From NCBI GenBank assembly GCA_902773835.1, contig CACYFZ010000009.1:36575-100574 (forward strand): a stretch of 64,000 nt of DNA. The letters run 5' to 3'. The translations under genes and the position numbers were made by a program. The stretch is from an uncultured Eubacteriales bacterium. Its GTDB lineage: Bacteria; Bacillota; Clostridia; Peptostreptococcales; Anaerovoracaceae. A model generated the notes under the pieces. That model was given only the letters and a program-made list of their open reading frames with translations. It made no database searches and had not been told where the DNA came from. Each line of letters starts with the position of its first letter. The first letter of the stretch is position 1. Positions 35,029 through 44,460 of the stretch are shown here, piece after piece.

Positions 35029-37083
35029 TTAGAGCTCTTCGTTGGCACCGACGGTTGTCAGTATCTCTTCTTGTGATTTATCCACTTGGCTGACGCTGAG
35101 CCTGGAGATATCGTCGGTATTTAATTCTTCTCCCAAAGCCAGCAGTGTCGGCGACAGATACACAGTCGACAGCTTCTTTCCGTCCATGCTTATAATGGAT
35201 CTTTCCGTGAAATTATCTCCCACTATGTAATAACGATTTCCGATTTTCATTATGTCTTTTATGGCGATCTTCTTATGTCCCATCTGCATATCCGCAGGCT
35301 TGTAAGGATTCTTCTCTCCGTATGCGAATCTCTTTCCGTAAAGCATATCGTATGCCAATGCTTCCATATCTTCCAGATAATCCGCAGCCTTTGGCGAATT
35401 CGTTTGCTGATAATCGAAAATGATTCCTTCATGAGAAAGGCCTGCATCTTTCAGCAGTAATGCGCCACTCTGGTAGGAGTGAATGTTTTTATCTTCTTTC
35501 TTCAGTCCTATATTGTCCCAGATTACGTATCTTGTGGTATACAAGTCCTTTTGTTTGTAGTTTTCTTCCTTTACATCCAGCGCCGGGATATGGTCACCGT
35601 ATATCAGCATTACCGTCGGCTCACCGGTTTCTTCGATACGTTCAATCAGATCTCCGATGAAGGTATCCATCTCGTGGCATTCGTTCAGATAATACTCATA
35701 CTTCCACTTGGTCTCTTCATCCTCTGCAGTTACCTCTGTATACGGACTCTTAAATACCTGAGTCGTCGGATAGGCTCCGTGACCTTCTACGGATATGACA
35801 TGCATGAAATCTCTTTCTTCGCTTTCGGTCATAATTTCCATAATCTCATCGGTGAGAACAGTGTCTTTACACCAGTTGGTCGGAGTAAAAGATACGTTAT
35901 TCATGTATTCGACTGAGGTGAAGGTGTCAAAGCCGAGATTCTTGTATACTTCGTTTCTGTTATAGAAAAGTGCTCTGTGATTATGCAGTGCACTGGTTCT
36001 GTAGCCATGAGCCTTGGTAATATATGCCAGGTTCTCCAGTGTCTCTTCTCTTAGTTTTCCCTTGTACGGGTATTCTCCCGGACCGAAGAACTTGGCGCTT
36101 ATTCCCGTCAGGACCTCGAACTCCGTATTGGCTGTTCCCGCACCGCAGGCCGGTACTTCGAAACTACCGGATGAATACTCTTTATATAATTTCTTGAAAA
36201 CCGGTGTAGGATCTTCAGATACTTCTATATTCGAATAATCATCTGCCACCGTAAATGACTCCATCTGAAGGACTATTATGTTCGGATGATCTTTTGAATC
36301 GTCTTTGCTTTCCAGCGAGGTGTCGTTTCCTCGCTTGGTCTTGTTCTCGAGAATTGAAGATACTTCCGATGCCGAGTATCCTTTCGGTTTGGAAATGCCG
36401 GCATTGGCCGATGTCATGATAAAGCAATAGGCCAGCCCGTAATCCCTGTAGGCATAGTTTAAGTTTCCGAAGAATGTCCCTATTATGCCTTGACCTATCA
36501 AGGCCCAGGTAGAGCCCAGAGAAAGAATTACGGCGAGCGCAATAGTCCCTATGCTTTTTTTATAGCTGACGTTTTTCCATTTTTCACTTCTGATAAATAT
36601 GAGCACTATTGCCCCAAACAGAAGAAGAGCTGCCGCTCCCATAAGAATCAATTGAGGAACGGAATAGTAGGTCGTCGCAATTGTCAGACCATCCGCGAAG
36701 TTCTGCATATCGTACAGCGTGAACGGCGTCATGCGTGACATAAGTATCATGCCGTTAACGCCTCCGAGAGCTATCCACAGAAGAGATATTATAAACCAAA
36801 CAAATTTGCGCCTCTTAAATAGCAGCGCAACCGTCATGCTGGTAAAAATTATGAGCATGTTGTACAGAAAGACAATCGGGTTTGCAATTGCCCAGCGAAA
36901 ACCTTCAAGCGGACCGGTGCTGAGTCTGGCAAACCATTCCATATAAAGATTGATAAGAAAAGCATACAGCGCCATCAGCGCCACATACTTAAGCTCATGT
37001 CTCTTCGCGTCGTAATATTTAGCTTCTCTTTTGGGGAAAACTTTTTGAAAGGTCTTTCTGATTCCGAGGCCTCGCAAGGTCAC
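35029..37083 (-). CDS. LtaS-like sulfatase-family polyglycerolphosphate transferase
   Basis: 684 residues: about five N-terminal membrane helices (35-235), then an extracellular sulfatase-fold domain. NIIVLQMESF supplies the metal-binding Glu (about residue 280), GAGTANTEFEVLTG the catalytic Thr (about 325), and LIYGDHIPAL a further metal site (about 500). HVISVEGHGAYP is also typical. It is expected to polymerise or transfer glycerol- or ribitol-type phosphate to a surface polymer; the exact product cannot be told from sequence. The start is GTG 37083 in a 4-nt GTGA overlap with the rsmA stop, with GGAGG just upstream, so it is translationally coupled to rsmA. Confidence 0.87.
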   Translation of the reverse strand: MTLRGLGIRKTFQKVFPKREAKYYDAKRHELKYVALMALYAFLINLYMEWFARLSTGPLEGFRWAIANPIVFLYNMLIIFTSMTVALLFKRRKFVWFIISLLWIALGGVNGMILMSRMTPFTLYDMQNFADGLTIATTYYSVPQLILMGAAALLLFGAIVLIFIRSEKWKNVSYKKSIGTIALAVILSLGSTWALIGQGIIGTFFGNLNYAYRDYGLAYCFIMTSANAGISKPKGYSASEVSSILENKTKRGNDTSLESKDDSKDHPNIIVLQMESFTVADDYSNIEVSEDPTPVFKKLYKEYSSGSFEVPACGAGTANTEFEVLTGISAKFFGPGEYPYKGKLREETLENLAYITKAHGYRTSALHNHRALFYNRNEVYKNLGFDTFTSVEYMNNVSFTPTNWCKDTVLTDEIMEIMTESEERDFMHVISVEGHGAYPTTQVFKSPYTEVTAEDEETKWKYEYYLNECHEMDTFIGDLIERIEETGEPTVMLIYGDHIPALDVKEENYKQKDLYTTRYVIWDNIGLKKEDKNIHSYQSGALLLKDAGLSHEGIIFDYQQTNSPKAADYLEDMEALAYDMLYGKRFAYGEKNPYKPADMQMGHKKIAIKDIMKIGNRYYIVGDNFTERSIISMDGKKLSTVYLSPTLLALGEELNTDDISRLSVSQVDKSQEEILTTVGANEEL

Positions 37084-37973
37084 TCCTCCCGTAAATTATT
37101 TGCAAGTGCAGCGAATTCCGCCAAAGAAAGGGTTTCTGCTCTTCTGTTTTCATCTATACCCGAAGCAGCCAATGCTTCAGAGACCTTTTTCTTGTCCGTA
37201 CCCTCCATGGCAGAAAGAGCATTCAGCAGGGTTTTTCTTCTTTGTGAAAAGCCCGTCTTTATACATTTGAACATAAAGTCTGCATTATCCGTTTTAACAG
37301 CAGGCTCTTTTCGTATATCCAGCCTCAGGACTTCCGAGTCCACTTTCGGCGCAGGGTAGAAGCACTCTCTCGGCGCATCCGTCACTTTGCTGACTTCAGC
37401 ATAATAATGGACCGAATATGTTATAGCTCCGCCGGCTCTTTCTCCCGGCTCTGCGGCTATCCTGTCCGCAACTTCCTTTTGCATCATTACCGTGATGCTG
37501 TCTATTCCGTGTGCTGTTTCCAGCAGTTTCATAATAATCGGTGTGGTGATGTAGTAAGGAAGGTTTCCGACGACTCTTACGCTGTTAATATCGTATAAGT
37601 CTTTTATTTCAGCTATAAGACCGTCTATATCAAGCTTCAAAATGTCCTCATGGATTATGCGGACATTGTCCGATCCGAAGGTCTTAACTCTGAGCGGTTC
37701 TATGAGGCTCTCGTCGAGTTCTACGGCGGCAAGGAATCCGGCACGTTCAGATAAAGGTAACGTAAGAGCTCCGGTTCCCGGGCCTATCTCAATGACAAGC
37801 GCGCCCTCGTCTGCTCCGCAGCCGCAGACTATGGCGTCTATAACGCCCTCGTCCACCAAGAAGTTCTGTCCCAGACTCTTCTGCGGTCTGACGCCGCCAT
37901 AGCCGTAAGGCGTCTTGGGACGCCCTCCACGCTTCTTATTCTTCAATTTTTTCGACTGCTTGCCTGAGCTCAT
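37080..37973 (-). CDS. rsmA: 16S rRNA adenine(1518/1519)-dimethyltransferase
   Basis: RsmA (KsgA) dimethylates the two adenines in the 3' terminal hairpin of 16S rRNA. It has QKSLGQNFLVDEG, the SAM motif VIEIGPGTGALTLPL (about residue 62), the catalytic VVGNLPYYITTPI (about 134) and FYPAPKVDSEVLRL. A basic N-terminal extension of about 30 residues precedes the conserved core. The gene starts 38 nt inside rnmV, the usual RNase M5-KsgA pairing in Firmicutes, and overlaps the LtaS-like gene by four bases. Confidence 0.94.
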   Translation of the reverse strand: MSSGKQSKKLKNKKRGGRPKTPYGYGGVRPQKSLGQNFLVDEGVIDAIVCGCGADEGALVIEIGPGTGALTLPLSERAGFLAAVELDESLIEPLRVKTFGSDNVRIIHEDILKLDIDGLIAEIKDLYDINSVRVVGNLPYYITTPIIMKLLETAHGIDSITVMMQKEVADRIAAEPGERAGGAITYSVHYYAEVSKVTDAPRECFYPAPKVDSEVLRLDIRKEPAVKTDNADFMFKCIKTGFSQRRKTLLNALSAMEGTDKKKVSEALAASGIDENRRAETLSLAEFAALANNLREE

Positions 37974-38511
37974 CTCTGTCTATTCCGAATCCTTTTAGTT
38001 TCTTAATCATGGCAGAAGCATTTCCGTATCCTATGCCCAGGATTTTGCATACCTTGGCTCTTTTTTCGGACGCTCCTGCTCCTCCGGCCAGACCCATTTC
38101 CGTAAGATCTCTTATGTTCGCATAGGCCTCTTCATCCTTTTCATCTTTACGGGCATCCGCCAGAGATTCACGCTCCAGGGCTTTTGATATGACTTCTGCT
38201 ATTACTTCGGGTCTTGCATTTTCGACTCCTATATCCGTTCCTTCAGTGGCATCAGCCCTGTCCAAATATGCCTGAACGGCATTCGGGAATTTTTTAGTCA
38301 GTTTGTTTCTTATGCCCTCGCCGGCGAAGTCCGGATCCAGAAGAAGTATGAGTCCTTTTTTCGCATATGCCTTCTCCATAAGAGTCCATGTCTCAGCGCT
38401 TATACCGAATCCGTGTGTCGGAATAATAAGCGCATCACATGCCTCGGATACGGCCCTGACATCATCCCTTCCTTCGACAACAATGGCCTGATTTACGAAA
38501 ATCTTGTCCAT
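37936..38511 (-). CDS. rnmV: Ribonuclease M5
   Basis: RNase M5 matures 5S rRNA. The 191-residue protein has the Toprim metal motif VVEGRDDVRAV (Glu13), LLLDPDFAGEGIRNK (DxD-type motif) and the C-terminal helical domain. Length and motif order are normal. It is followed by and overlaps rsmA. Three bases separate it from the upstream divIC-like gene, indicating one transcript. Confidence 0.92.
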   Translation of the reverse strand: MDKIFVNQAIVVEGRDDVRAVSEACDALIIPTHGFGISAETWTLMEKAYAKKGLILLLDPDFAGEGIRNKLTKKFPNAVQAYLDRADATEGTDIGVENARPEVIAEVISKALERESLADARKDEKDEEAYANIRDLTEMGLAGGAGASEKRAKVCKILGIGYGNASAMIKKLKGFGIDRDELRQAVEKIEE

Positions 38512-38513
38512 TG

Positions 38514-38963
38514 CTACTTTTTCTCCTCTTCTTCTTCGAAAGTAAAGAGCAGTTCACCCGGGTTGAGCAATCTCAATTGTTTTCTGGCCTGGTCCTGAAC
38601 GTAATCTCTGTCTCCGGCATTTTTGACCTCTTCTCTCAGCTTGTCCCTTTCGACCTCCAGCTCTTTCTGCCTTTTCTTAAGTGCGCGGTTTTCAGCCTTG
38701 AGCCTGATAATATCCCTTCCGCACATGGTGGCCAGGCTGGCGAACAAAGCAATTATAAGAACCACGAGAAGGAGTTTGCGTCTGGCCTTCCTGCGGGCGA
38801 CTTTAGCTTTACGCTTCCTCACCCTTTTTTCGAAGTCCGCTTCTCCCTCCGCTTCTGTCGGAGTAAATTCATCCGAGGAAGAGACTTCTTCAAGCTCTTC
38901 CTCTTCGTAATAATCTTCTCTGTCTTCTAATTCTTCCTTGTATACTTCTCTTCCTTCTGTCAT
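38514..38963 (-). CDS. DivIC/FtsL-like septum formation initiator
   Basis: 149 residues: a very acidic cytoplasmic N terminus, a basic stretch (RKRKAKVARRKARRK), one membrane helix (LLLVVLIIALFASLATM, about residues 64-81), then a coiled coil (LKAENRALKKRQKELEVERDKLREE) and QDQARKQLRLLNPGELLF. This is the bitopic DivIC layout, a divisome scaffold that pairs with FtsL and FtsB-type partners. DivIC is more likely than FtsL because of the conserved C-terminal LLNPGE element. It lies two bases downstream of the M23 peptidase gene. Confidence 0.82.
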   Translation of the reverse strand: MTEGREVYKEELEDREDYYEEEELEEVSSSDEFTPTEAEGEADFEKRVRKRKAKVARRKARRKLLLVVLIIALFASLATMCGRDIIRLKAENRALKKRQKELEVERDKLREEVKNAGDRDYVQDQARKQLRLLNPGELLFTFEEEEEKK

Positions 38964-38964
38964 T

Positions 38965-41106
38965 TTATATTCCGAGTTTCGGTTCAGGGTCTATCCTGCT
39001 TCCGTTCTGTATTATCTCAAAGTGCAGATGTGATCCCGTGCTTCGTCCGGTGCTGCCCATAAGAGCAATCTGCTGTCCCTGATATACCTTTTCTCCGACA
39101 TTTACGAGCAGCTTGCTGCAATGTCCGTATTTTGTTACATAGCCGTTTCCGTGGTCGATATCTATGCACATTCCATAGGCTCCGCTGTATCCCGACGTTA
39201 TGACAGTACCTCCGTCACTGGCATAGATAGGCGTACCGATAGGTGCTGCCATATCAAGACCGGTGTGGGCGCGGCCCCATCTCGGTCCGAAGCCTGAGGT
39301 CAGAGTATATCTCTCACACGGAATGGCAAATGTTCCGGTCGCTGCAGTCTTCGGTCTCTCAGCCGTACCTACCAGGATGATCTTGTTCTGAACCTTTCTG
39401 GTTTCGTCTACGACCTCACCTTCTCTTTTTACGATTTCTCCGCTTTGCTTGGTGATAGTTCCCTCGAAGATTTGAATGCCGTCTCTACCTTCCTGTTTGA
39501 TGAATGTATCTCCTTTATAGTATTCATCGGACTCTTTTTTGATGGTCTTGTATTCAACGACTTCTTTCATTCGGCCGTTTTCCACCATGGTAACGCTGAG
39601 CGGATCCACTGTCTTGTGAATGCAAATCTTGTCTCCCTGCTCAGGTTCCGCCACCACTTCAGTGTTGCTTTCATCGAAGATGTTTTCAGCACTGACTGAG
39701 AAGTCTGACTGCAGGCTTGCTGCATTCTCGCCTTCTTCTACAATATGATAAATCTGCATTTCTCCGCCGCTGATCATCTGCTCTCTGGCGCTGGTGTTGT
39801 CTTGCACGCTTGTCAGAAGAACATTCAAAGGCTTAATGTCCAATGTGTTTGCGAACTCAGTGGATACCAGTTTCATTCCTCTGTCAGGTGTCGAGAGTTC
39901 GGTCTGAGTCTCCTTCAACAGAGTTTCCGCATCATTATTATCTTTCACGATGGCCACGAGGTTTTGTCCGTCGTATACACCGTATGCTTCAGTTTCAATG
40001 TCCGTCATGTATACGAGTTTATTAACCGCAGCGTCGGAAGTGTCCAAAACTTTGCCGCTCGAATCAACCTCGTTGAACGTAACATTTTGATTGGCAACGA
40101 ATTCAACGTCCAAATTACTGCTGCTGTTTTCGGATAGCTTCTTTCCGGCTATATCCAAAACATCCGTTACCTCTTCCTGCTCTCTTACATAACCGAGGAC
40201 CTTTCCGTTATATGCATACTCGTAGACCGTAAAACGGTCGAAGAGTATGAGTATTCCGGAAACGATTATTGTAATAGCCAAGAGTCCCAGACCTATAGAT
40301 CGTCTGGTGTTTCTGTAGGTGGAAGCTATGTTGTGTGAGGCAATAATAAAGTCTTTGCCCATACCCGTGGCCACGTCGTCCACTTTTTCCTGAACCTTAT
40401 CTCCCAGCTCTATTGTCTTGGAAAGAAGAGAAAGTCCTTTGAAACTTTTCTCGTAAGGTCCTCTTTTTAGTTTCAGGGCTTTTCTTCCCTTAACGGTTTT
40501 CTTTTTGTCCTTCGGCTCCTCCGGCTGCTCTTCCTCCGCCGTCAGCGCTTTTTTCTTGGCGTCTGACAAAGCGGCGGCCGCTGCCTTCTCTTCTGCATCA
40601 TTTCTTTCCTGCGTTTCCTGATCATCAAGATCGATAACGGCAGGTGCAATGCCTTTGAGTTCTGCCTCTGTCTCTTCTGCTGTCTCCGGAGGTTCCGGCT
40701 CTGTAACTGCAGACTCTGCTACCTTTAGTTCTGCCTCGGCGCCGGCCTCGACCGGCTTCTCAGCTTCCTCTTCTTTCTTTCCCTGAATAAGTGCCATGGC
40801 TTTGGCCGCTGCCTTTGCAGTTTCTTCATCCGGTTTGTTCTCCGCTTGTATGTTGGTGACATCACCCGGTTTAAGGCCTCTGGCTTCCAAGGCCTTTGCA
40901 TATGCCTGTGCCAAGGCGCTCATGTAGTGGACGTTTTCGGCCTCATACTTCTTCGGAGCTTCCCTTTTAGGCGCATCAGAAGAATCCTTAGGATTCAGAC
41001 CCTTTGAGTCCGTTTCCTCGGCGTGTGTCTGAGCCACGGCCCTCGCTATGTTTATGTTCTCGGCTTTTAAATTTTCAGATTTTTTATTATCTTTGTCGTT
41101 GCTCAC
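38965..41106 (-). CDS. Membrane-anchored M23 metallopeptidase with G5 domain
   Basis: 713 residues. A cytoplasmic Ala/Glu/Lys-rich region of about 255 residues is followed by one membrane helix (GLGLLAITIIVSGILILF). Outside the cell there is a stretch with LysM-like character (QIYHIVEEGENAASLQSDF), a G5 domain (about 540-600) and a C-terminal LytM/M23 peptidase with HTGLDMAAPIGTP and SHLHFEI zinc ligands. It should cut peptidoglycan cross-bridges. The cytoplasmic part holds an imperfect internal repeat (AENINIARAVAQTHAE and AENVHYMSALAQAYAK). The start is GTG 41106 in a GTGA overlap with the DnaD-like gene. The coupling with a replication gene and a divisome gene is notable. Confidence 0.88.
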   Translation of the reverse strand: MSNDKDNKKSENLKAENINIARAVAQTHAEETDSKGLNPKDSSDAPKREAPKKYEAENVHYMSALAQAYAKALEARGLKPGDVTNIQAENKPDEETAKAAAKAMALIQGKKEEEAEKPVEAGAEAELKVAESAVTEPEPPETAEETEAELKGIAPAVIDLDDQETQERNDAEEKAAAAALSDAKKKALTAEEEQPEEPKDKKKTVKGRKALKLKRGPYEKSFKGLSLLSKTIELGDKVQEKVDDVATGMGKDFIIASHNIASTYRNTRRSIGLGLLAITIIVSGILILFDRFTVYEYAYNGKVLGYVREQEEVTDVLDIAGKKLSENSSSNLDVEFVANQNVTFNEVDSSGKVLDTSDAAVNKLVYMTDIETEAYGVYDGQNLVAIVKDNNDAETLLKETQTELSTPDRGMKLVSTEFANTLDIKPLNVLLTSVQDNTSAREQMISGGEMQIYHIVEEGENAASLQSDFSVSAENIFDESNTEVVAEPEQGDKICIHKTVDPLSVTMVENGRMKEVVEYKTIKKESDEYYKGDTFIKQEGRDGIQIFEGTITKQSGEIVKREGEVVDETRKVQNKIILVGTAERPKTAATGTFAIPCERYTLTSGFGPRWGRAHTGLDMAAPIGTPIYASDGGTVITSGYSGAYGMCIDIDHGNGYVTKYGHCSKLLVNVGEKVYQGQQIALMGSTGRSTGSHLHFEIIQNGSRIDPEPKLGI

Positions 41107-42476
41107 GCTTCACTCTTCTTCCTGTACCAGTTATATGCTTCATCAGCTCTGGTTCTGCAGCATGTGCAGACCTTTCCTTCGTCGGTGTATCCCGTATCTC
41201 GGCATATATTGCATCTGTATTTTCTCTCGAGGTAGTCCGGCGGAAGTCCTTCGTCCTCAAGAATTATTCTCTTTCTTTCTTCCAGGCTTTTCCTTTCATT
41301 CCTTAATGCTTCTCTGGACTTTCTGCCTGAACCGCTCGGATTGAGTCCTACCAATGTCGCGCCCAGCTCTCTTTCTCTGTCCAGAACCTCTTTCATTCCC
41401 GGGATGTTTTCCGCAGCCTCGTTCAGCCTGGCTTTATAAGCGTTTTCATCCTCTTCTCTTATGTATTCATAGTAGTCTCGGAGCACTTTTCGGCTGACTT
41501 TTACGCCGTCGTTTTCCGAAGCAGCTTTCGTCGCCGGCTTTTCTTCTCCTCTTGAAAACGGAACTTTAACGCCTCCCTTTTCAAGCATCTTGTTTTCCAA
41601 AACCTTATTCACATATCTCAGACTCGGCTCTCTTATTCCGGCCGATGCTTTGCACGCATCTAAAACTTCATCTAAGGAGAATCCCATCTCATCGAACCAA
41701 GGATCCATTATTTCTCTGTCTCCCGGATTCGGAATTCTGTTGAAGCCGAGCGCTTTGAACACCTCTCTGTATGCGCTGTTTCTGGCGTTGTGCTTCTCCA
41801 GGAGTTTTTTAACCGAAGAGATGTCTTCGCATCCGTCCTCCTTCCAGCGAAGCGCAACTTTGAAAATATAATCTGCGTTATCTTTTCCTATATCCGCGCA
41901 GTAATCTATCGCGTAGAACAGAACTTCTGCTTTTATTCCGTATACCTTCAAAGCATCTTCGAGTTTCTCCAGTTCTTTTCTCGAGGTGGTTCTTCCCACC
42001 ACCTCCTCATATCTGGCAAACAGCTGCTGAAGCTGCTGATCTATAAGTCTTGCTTCCGCATCTTCTTCGTCGCTGTCGAAGTCGTAGAAAGTGTCCACAT
42101 CCTCTTCATCGAAGTCGTCTTCATATTCTTCCGAAGGTGTATCTAAGTCGAGGCTGAGCGTGTTTTTCCCGTAGAATTTCTCAAGCATTCTGTTGAATTC
42201 TATTACGGATCCGTCGGCGTTTTTTGTGACCAAGCCCTTTGCGGCCCAGTATTCCCAAGCTTCTTCTATTTCCTCCTCGGTCATTCCCAGAATCATGGCC
42301 AGGCTGCGGTTATTCGTTTCCTCTTCATACTGCGAATAAAACAGCGCCAACAGAAAGAGCTTAACGTACTCCCCCGGAGCATCCGGAAGGAATTCGTTAA
42401 TAAAGATGTTCTCCACCCTTGTCATATACAGGAGCTTGTCGTTACGCTCCGCAATTTTAAGCTTTATCTTTGACAT
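41103..42476 (-). CDS. DnaD-domain primosome-type protein with C-terminal cysteine knuckle
   Basis: 457 residues. An N-terminal winged-helix DnaD-like region (EYVKLFLLALFYSQYEEETNNRSLAMILGM) is followed by an acidic linker and a DnaB_2/DnaD-type helical domain (about 155-300; WFDEMGFSLDEVLDACK). The protein ends in YRCNICRDTGY and CTCCRTR, a C-x2-C-x11-C-x-C-C cluster likely to bind zinc. It probably helps load the replicative helicase, whose gene dnaB lies 38 nt upstream. The cysteine cluster resembles the one at the start of DnaC/DnaI-type loaders, and no AAA+ loader gene is adjacent. Confidence 0.82.
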   Translation of the reverse strand: MSKIKLKIAERNDKLLYMTRVENIFINEFLPDAPGEYVKLFLLALFYSQYEEETNNRSLAMILGMTEEEIEEAWEYWAAKGLVTKNADGSVIEFNRMLEKFYGKNTLSLDLDTPSEEYEDDFDEEDVDTFYDFDSDEEDAEARLIDQQLQQLFARYEEVVGRTTSRKELEKLEDALKVYGIKAEVLFYAIDYCADIGKDNADYIFKVALRWKEDGCEDISSVKKLLEKHNARNSAYREVFKALGFNRIPNPGDREIMDPWFDEMGFSLDEVLDACKASAGIREPSLRYVNKVLENKMLEKGGVKVPFSRGEEKPATKAASENDGVKVSRKVLRDYYEYIREEDENAYKARLNEAAENIPGMKEVLDRERELGATLVGLNPSGSGRKSREALRNERKSLEERKRIILEDEGLPPDYLERKYRCNICRDTGYTDEGKVCTCCRTRADEAYNWYRKKSEA

Positions 42477-42514
42477 TATTATCCGCAGGTTTCCTTAAAT
42501 GAACATTAGAAATC

Positions 42515-43879
42515 TTACTCTCTGGCCATATTGCCGAATTTAACGTATCTCGGAATCCATGTAAGATTGGCGATTCCTACAGGTCCGTTTCTGTGTTTAG
42601 CTATATTAACGGCGCAGGTAAGTGCTGCATTTTCACTTACTTCCGCTTTGTCTTCATCATTGTTGTAGTAGTCGTCACGCTTAAGGAAGATTACTACGTC
42701 CGCATCCTGCTCGATGGCCCCCGAGTCTCGGAGGTCCGAAAGTTTCGGCATATGGTCTCCGCCTCTTTGCTCCGGTCCTCTGGACAGCTGTGAAAGAAGT
42801 ATTACCGCACAGTCGAGTTCCTTGGCCATGATCTTAATGGATCTTGTAATCGCGGCAATTTCTTTTTCTCTTTGCTCGATTCTGTATCCTCCCATGCTCA
42901 TAAGCTGAAGATAGTCGATGATAACAAGATCAATGCTTCCCTTCTCCTGCTTAAAGCGTCTTATTTTATTCTTCATTTCCACAGGAGTAATAACTGAGGT
43001 TTCATCTATTACCATATCTGTTGAATGAAGCTCTTCCTGTGCCATGCTGAGGGCTTCCCAGTCATCGCTGCTTACGTCTCCCTTTCGGATATTTTCCAAA
43101 GGAACGCTTGCCTTCATGGAAAGAAGTCTCTGTCCCAGCTGTGTATTGGCCATCTCCAAACTGAACACCATCACTTTATATCCGTTTGATGCGGCATTCT
43201 CTGCCACATTAAGTGCCCATGCCGTCTTTCCGACGCCCGGTCTTGCAGCCAAAATGATGAGGTCTGTCTTCTGAAATCCTCCGAGAATCTTATCTACTTC
43301 CCTGAAGCCCGTTTCTATTCCCTTGATGGCTCCGCCCTGCTGCTCAAGTGTCCTCAGCTCCGTGAGGTTTTCGATAAGGACATCTCCAATAGGAACGTAT
43401 TGGCTCTTCTGAGCTTTGTTCGCTATGTTGAGGATGCGTTGCTCCGCATTATCCAAAACATCTTCCGGGGGAAGTTCGCCCGAATATGCGGCATCCCTTA
43501 TGGAATCGGCTTCATTTATGAGCTGGCGCATCTTTGATTTATCATCGACGGTCTCCGCATAATATTTCGCATTCGAAACCACGATGGCCTCATCCAACAA
43601 CTTGCTCAGATATGTCATTCCGCCTACCATATCTGCGGTCTTTCTCTGCTTGAGAGCCGAGTACACTGTGGTTATATCCACTCCCACGCCTTTTTGATCC
43701 ATTTCCAGCATGGTCTTGAACAGTTCCTGATGCTCCTTCAGATAAAAATCCTCCGGCCTCAGTATTCCGGTAACGTCAGCCCTGGCGTCCTGGCTTTTCA
43801 GCATGGCGCCCAGCACCGCTTTCTCCGCCTCGATATCCGTCGGTGGTACCAATACTTTTTCGTTTCTTTCTTCGTCCAT
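42515..43879 (-). CDS. dnaB: Replicative DNA helicase
   Basis: 454 residues with the DnaB N-terminal dimerisation domain (PPTDIEAEKAVLGAMLKS) and RecA-type motor: the Walker A loop AARPGVGKTAWALN (about residue 210), VIIDYLQLMSMGG (Walker B, about 310), LSQLSRGPEQR and the DLRDSGAIEQDADVV motif. It unwinds DNA ahead of the fork. It sits 14 nt after rplI and ahead of the DnaD-like gene, the common rplI-dnaB order in Firmicutes. Confidence 0.96.
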   Translation of the reverse strand: MDEERNEKVLVPPTDIEAEKAVLGAMLKSQDARADVTGILRPEDFYLKEHQELFKTMLEMDQKGVGVDITTVYSALKQRKTADMVGGMTYLSKLLDEAIVVSNAKYYAETVDDKSKMRQLINEADSIRDAAYSGELPPEDVLDNAEQRILNIANKAQKSQYVPIGDVLIENLTELRTLEQQGGAIKGIETGFREVDKILGGFQKTDLIILAARPGVGKTAWALNVAENAASNGYKVMVFSLEMANTQLGQRLLSMKASVPLENIRKGDVSSDDWEALSMAQEELHSTDMVIDETSVITPVEMKNKIRRFKQEKGSIDLVIIDYLQLMSMGGYRIEQREKEIAAITRSIKIMAKELDCAVILLSQLSRGPEQRGGDHMPKLSDLRDSGAIEQDADVVIFLKRDDYYNNDEDKAEVSENAALTCAVNIAKHRNGPVGIANLTWIPRYVKFGNMARE

Positions 43880-43893
43880 ATCCGTCTTCTTTG

Positions 43894-44349
43894 CTAGTCC
43901 TCTTTGCCGCCTTCGACCCTTATTTCAATCTTAGCGCTTACATCCTGGAAGAGTTTAAGTTCCACTTCACTTACGCCGGTTTCTTTTATCGGCTTGTCCA
44001 GGACAATCTTCCTGCGGTCGATTTCCTCTCCCGTCTGCTCTTTTATCGCATCTGCTATATCCATAGATGTGATAGATCCGAAAAGTCTTCCTCCGTCTCC
44101 TACTTTTGTCTTGATAACAACAGGTTCTGACGATAGTTTCCTGGCAAACGCCTCTGCCGCAGCCTTATCTTGTTCAAACTGCTCTTTCATCTTGGCAGCC
44201 GCTCTTTCCATCGCCTTTTTGTTAGCAGGAGTGGCTTCAACTGCTGCACCGCTCGGAATCAGCTTGTTTCTGGCGAATCCGTCGCTGACTTTTACTATAT
44301 CTCCGACCTTTCCGGTTCCTTTTACGTCTTTTTTCAGAATTACTTCCAT
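43894..44349 (-). CDS. rplI: 50S ribosomal protein bL9
   Basis: 151 residues beginning [34 protein letters not shown], the classic L9 N-terminal globule, followed by the long connecting helix and C-terminal rRNA-binding domain with [23 protein letters not shown] precedes ATG 44349. The 111-nt gap upstream is A/T-rich with no convincing promoter or hairpin, so it is probably transcribed from the par-gdpP side. The gdpP-rplI-dnaB order is conserved in Firmicutes. Confidence 0.95.
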   Translation of the reverse strand: MEVILKKDVKGTGKVGDIVKVSDGFARNKLIPSGAAVEATPANKKAMERAAAKMKEQFEQDKAAAEAFARKLSSEPVVIKTKVGDGGRLFGSITSMDIADAIKEQTGEEIDRRKIVLDKPIKETGVSEVELKLFQDVSAKIEIRVEGGKED

Positions 44350-44460
44350 ATTTCACCTCGATTTTTGTTAAATTTCGCATCATTTCGGCATGTTTGCGTC
44401 GATTTCTGCGCAGTTTCTCTTAAATTTTGTACGTTTTGTATCAAATATTGTTAAACTTAC

